Assembly (NCBI GenBank): GCA_022495005.1 | Contig: JAGYXB010001414.1 | Location: 1,488,001-1,552,000, forward strand | Direction of reading: 5' to 3' | DNA from: Rhyacophila brunnea | Lineage: Eukaryota > Arthropoda > Insecta > Trichoptera > Rhyacophilidae | DNA length: 64,000 nt | Part shown: positions 59,648-64,000 of the stretch, in pieces | Position numbering within the stretch: the first letter of the stretch is position 1 | How the letters are laid out: each line of letters opens with the position of its first letter | The notes under the pieces: model-generated | The model's database searches: none | Told to the model about the DNA's origin: nothing | What the model saw: only the letters and a program-made list of their open reading frames with translations | Translations under genes and position numbers: made by a program

Positions 59648-60480
59648 CAGGTTACATGTAAATTATACGTAAAACATTTCACCGTGGCACAGTTCCCCGT
59701 GAGTTTTCTTATCGGAAAGATATGACCGTATACTATACGGTCTCCAATTTTATTAGATTCAATAAGAACATTAATTCAATTTTCATAGCTGATTTTGACA
59801 AAATTCAAGAATGAAAACCTAACCTAACCTAACAAATAATCCAGTACATCGGCTATTTTTAAAATTTGTTAAATTTTGTTGGGTGCATGCCTCGTGTGAC
59901 AACCATGACAATCGATGCACCGGACTAGCAGTAGAAATATGATTCTAACGTCCCCACCTTAGATGGTTTCTATTGTCTTCGCACCATTTTTTTAACCGTT
60001 AATTATTTTGTAAACAACGATCAATTGCAATAATGTAAGCTATTCCACTTAAAGTTAATAGACCAATAAATATGTTAATATAATTGAAATCATCTGACTA
60101 ACGTTTTTATATATTCAGTCACACTTTTTCGATAAACGCAAAATATTACTTTAATGGTGGGAATAACGTTTTTGCGAGGTATACAGGTCCGCTCCGGACT
60201 GCGCTCTACGGACGACTGCTGAGCGGCAGAAGCTCCCAATGGCACTTAGTTTGGCAAACTCTCACGTGATTCGGACATGTGAATCGACTGCTATAACCGC
60301 TGTTTCTATCGTCCCTTGTTTCTATTGACCCGGTCTCCCCTACTATACGACCCAAAGAGGTTGGACGGTCTTTAATATACGGCAATATATTTCCGATACA
60401 ACATTTTACGGTGAAGTGTTTTACGGTGTTAACTGCGTACGTACAAGTTTCCAGACACGGTGTCACCATACAGCGAGATT
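59648..60480 (+). repeat. Repeat family F, copy 2
   Basis: Same two blocks and order as 26118-26600, with about 370 bp more between them, including a GC-rich part (60185-60340). CCTAACCTAACCTAAC at 59819 is a three-unit TTAGG-like run that also occurs, shorter, in copy 1, so it belongs to the repeat and not to a telomere. Confidence 0.7.
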
Positions 60481-62482
60481 TAAAAAAAATGTTTCAAAGG
60501 TTCCGCCAAACAAAAAAGAATAAATTATCAATCCTGCAATTAGTACCTATTTCTAATCCCAATCGTCGGGGAAACAAGAAAATACAATAAACGTAGATAA
60601 TTGATTATTACGTCGCTAGAAGAGAGTGGTTTCAATCCACTATAATACGATGTGATATTACATTTTTATCAGAATAGCTTTATTAACTCGGGTGTGGTTG
60701 CCATGACAACTGCAACTCAACTGTTGACTGTCAACAGTGTCAGGCTCTTAAGCACAAAACAAATGGCGTTATCTTGATAAATGGATGGCAAAAATAATAC
60801 GCATTGAAATAATGTTATTGCAGTCCAACAATGATAATTTATTATAGTCTGAAAAATAAGCCACTACCTACATAGTTTTATTTATATTTTCCTTTATGGA
60901 GTGAAATGGACAAACTCTTTATCAGTGGTCAGTGGTAATGGTCGGATTGACAAAACCACATTTAATCAACAATCATTCTAACGCCAGCGGGTAAATAATC
61001 ACCAGTATGTTTATAGTCCCATATAACTAAATACTTAAGTTTTATAAAATTAAATCAGTCACGCATATCATTTGTTTTCTGTACGCAATTTTTTCATGTT
61101 GTTCAAATTGAGATGACTATTTGACAATGGCTTGCGGTGACTTTTACTTGTAGGGATGCTGTCATTATTTGACTGGACCCAAAACCTCCCCCTCCCCCTT
61201 GTGTCCAGTTAGCTCATTCGGTGTGCTTCCATCCTTTATAATTTATATTTAATATTTTTTATGCACTTCTTTACACTGTTTCTTTGTTTTTAAATGTGAT
61301 GTTGTGAACGTCTTAAATTTGTAATGTTCACGGTATGTAAAAAAATAAATAAATTTGAATTTAAATAATTAAAAAATATTTTTACCGGCAGTTTTCACAT
61401 TATCACATACTTATTTATGTGTGAATCATGATTCAAACTGGAAATCCTGTGTATGGTAAGATATAAACATTTTATTTCCAAGATTAGAGTTGGTATATTC
61501 TATGAATAAGTTGTACCCATAAAATGACGTTATTGTTTTCATAACAATCGTAGTGACGTAGTCATATCGCAACCTTTCCTCTGAGTGAGGATCCGTTCAG
61601 ACCGTCTCTCCAATTTTCTTAAAAAAACTTTTATAATCTTATAGTGCTCTTCCGTCTTCCCCATTGCCAGGACACGTTAAAGCTCATTGACGTTCTCCAG
61701 GACAGACTTTAAATTTCATTTACTAAACTTGGACGCCATTAAACATATGTGTATTATGTGGGCGTATCGCAAATCTGTGGTAGGTTTCTGTTAGAAGAAG
61801 TTAAAGTACTTTAAATACAAATAATGAAATGGTTAACTTTAGGGATTTTCACGGATAAATATCGTATAATATATGTATGCACAACTCATTTTGATATAAC
61901 CTAAAGAAAAAATTAATTAGTTACGTTATATGCTGAGAGTATGTAAAATAAAGGTTTTTCGAAAAATAAAAAAATACAAAGCTTTGAAAAGATGCTCGGG
62001 TGCGTGGTTAGTTTATGTGAAAAGTTTTCGGGAGAATTTTAAGGTTGTCTGCAAAGTAGTAAAGTTACGTTACACTTGCGATTGGAAAAAGGTCTTCAAA
62101 AGTGATATGTGAAGTCTTGCATGAAGGTTACCTTTATTTCAAGAATCCCTAGATTTTTTATTTGATTTCAGAGGCATCTACCTGATAAGTATCCTATTGT
62201 GTTTGTCGTATAGTTTTGTGTAGTAAATATCTTTGTCTTATATATTTTTATATTTAATATTTATTATATTTAAATAATAATGTAGGGTAATATAATGCCA
62301 ATAAAATTAAATATCTGCCACAAATACTTGTTTGAATTGTTTTTTTTTAAATATTGAATGCGTCTCCTTTAAGTACGTATTAATGGTCTTTTTCTATCTC
62401 ACAATGTGCCAAAGCCCAGTCAGTATAAGGCATTGTTGTAATATTATGAAAAAAAACCGTAATATTAAAGAACCGTATAAGC
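60481..62482. other. Non-coding stretch, no gene seen
   Basis: AT-rich. The basic frame 61930-62112 (K/R/V-rich, 60 residues) has no family match that I recognise and no splice context. Confidence 0.45.
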
Positions 62483-62735
62483 CAGTGGCGAGGGGTGGGG
62501 TTAGGATGTGAATAATCGACATAAATAGTGCACAATAAATTCTGTCAGTCATACTTATTTGTTTTCATTGAACTAAGAATACAATTATATTGCAGATGGT
62601 GCAGGGTAGTTTTTTGAACTCGGCATATACAAAACCATAATAGTATAACATTAATAATATATTTAATAACATTAATAATATATTTATTATATCTAAGTTA
62701 GTGGCATAATATACAAATTATTTTTAACTTAAGTG
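62483..62735 (+). mobile_element. hAT-type fold-back element (family B), left half
   Basis: Starts CAGTGGCGAGGGGTGGGG and shares AAATAGTGCAC, CAGTCATAC, GAACTAAGAATACAATTATA and CAGATGGTGCAGGG-like words with 14444-14700. The right half is missing. Confidence 0.65.
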
Positions 62736-64000
62736 GGTATAGTTAGGTACTAATAAATCTCGCAAAAGAAGGACTTTACATATTGATAGTGCTCTGTAAT
62801 ACTATCTTCCAAGATAGCGGCCGTGGCAAAGCATGCAAGTGTGTAAATTTATTGTATGATATTACTGGATATTATGATTGAAAATCGTCCGCCATTTTAT
62901 AAGATGGCGGCCGTCGCACAGTATCTACGTAGTGACGTCCCTAGACTTAGAATACAGTCCACTTTTATTTTTGGTTTTAAATTCTCTGCAAATCTTTTAG
63001 GTACCTACCTCTTAGGTACTAACCTATTTTATTATTTATTTTCGGCTATACTTATCATATAAACATACAAATATGTTAAAAATGTTAAAAATACATACAA
63101 ACAATTTGCTGATAATTAGATCATTAACATTACACTAAGCCAACTCTCTGACAGTGATAGTTTTAAGTACGTAGAGGTCTGTGGCGCTGACAAATTAGTA
63201 GGCACCCCTGTGATAATTTTTTGTATTCAATAAACTGCAATTGCAATATATAATATCATGGGTATTACAATTCAGCAACTGTTATGTTGTCAGTATTTTT
63301 TATGCTTCGATAAAATATCCATACTTTCTAGTGAAACGACTGCATCGTCTGTTTAATGAAAAACCGCTACTGCTCTCAAGAGTTGTAATATTTGTATTCG
63401 TTCCTTCATTGGTCACCCTTTATTATATACTGCCAATATGCAACGCATGACCAGTCTACCCCCACGGGACGTCACTGCATGTACGAGTAGTAATTTGAGC
63501 GCCGGCACTGTGCGTATTTATGCGAAGTCTCCTTTTTAGGGTAATTATTTCCAGGCAAGGAGTTATCTTATACTAACCTAATATGACGGGACCAATTAGT
63601 AATGAATAGGTAGTGTTAAAACTGTGATTAGATTGTTTTCAAATGATTGGTAATATCTAATTATCTTATATACGTATTGAGTGACTTCTTCCATAGGAGG
63701 CGACCAATGTCTGCACGGGATTGTAGAGCCGAAGGAAAAAGAAAATCTAATTTTCCAGTTATTCAAAAGCTTTTGATAAAATATTTATGAATAAAAACAA
63801 GCAGTGGTGCTGTCAAATGAATTCTGGCTGTATTATTACGCTCGCAAAAACATCTTATAAGAGTAACTGTGCTGTGGTAATTAGGTACGCGGCAAATAGA
63901 CGAAAAAAAAAGTTAATAATCTGAGCGCTTGATTCACTTTGCAAACCGTCCGCGAAATGAGGTTATACATAATTTATAAACCCATAGATGATTTACTTTG
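62736..64000. other. Non-coding stretch with a family D end fragment
   Basis: 62805-62935 contains two AAGATGGCGGCCGT-like units (CCAAGATAGCGGCCGTGGCA and ATAAGATGGCGGCCGTCGCA), a short imperfect duplication. 63452-63477 (CTACCCCCACGGGACGTCAC) is the end of a family D hAT element. No exon was found up to the window edge. Confidence 0.45.

Noticed and set aside
59817..59834. CCTAACCTAACCTAAC as a telomeric repeat tract
   Set aside because: Only three units, and it recurs as a shorter run inside the other family F copy; it is part of a dispersed repeat.

Overview
This window looks like nuclear DNA of an insect. It is AT-rich and intron-rich, saturated with short TAGGTAC/GTAGGTAGG and ATAATATTAT words, and dominated by cut-and-paste DNA transposons, tRNA-derived SINEs and decayed LINE pieces. 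The repeat style and the words suggest a hemipteran, probably an aphid; a lepidopteran is the main alternative. This is inferred from composition. I see no prokaryotic operons, rRNA, CRISPR array, virus or complete host gene.

The only host protein-coding gene I can support is the 5' part of a Rab26/Rab37-type small GTPase on the + strand. It has two GC-rich coding exons (42137-42314 and 44375-44485) with good splice signals, and together they encode an acidic N-terminal tail, the P-loop and the switch I start. The later exons (WDTAGQE, NKxD, SAK and the prenylated tail) were not found in the 19.5 kb that follow, so the gene probably continues past the window through a very long intron.

Region by region: 1-10.9 kb is mostly anonymous AT-rich DNA with two LINE scraps, one SINE and a nearly intact mariner (6896-8202) broken by two frameshifts. 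10.9-15.8 kb is a dense nest of transposons: a hAT inside a hAT, two TTAA-flanked MITEs placed back to back, one of them carrying a further insertion, and two more abutting hATs. 16-26 kb holds further hAT copies, two with degenerate transposase, and a SINE with a 13-bp target duplication. 26-36 kb is low-copy AT-rich DNA with duplicated repeats, a LINE 3' tail and a 120-bp tandem duplication. 36-39 kb is unusually free of recognisable repeats. 39-41.6 kb, upstream of the first Rab exon, has a GC-rich patch, hairpins and homeodomain-like palindromes that could be regulatory. Downstream of exon 2 there are more MITE and hAT copies, a strong CpG-rich TATA promoter candidate (about 49.6-49.8 kb), a possible first exon with a splice donor (51.57-51.88 kb), a LINE reverse transcriptase remnant (57.0-57.5 kb) and a 298-bp fold-back element (58.05-58.35 kb).

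How parts relate: most transposons here are non-autonomous. The hAT-type ones could be mobilised only by transposase from elsewhere, because every transposase fragment seen is broken. No new biological system is demonstrated. The best leads are the hidden promoter in the putative Rab intron, the GC-rich patches upstream of the gene, and the long inverted repeats that could make double-stranded RNA.
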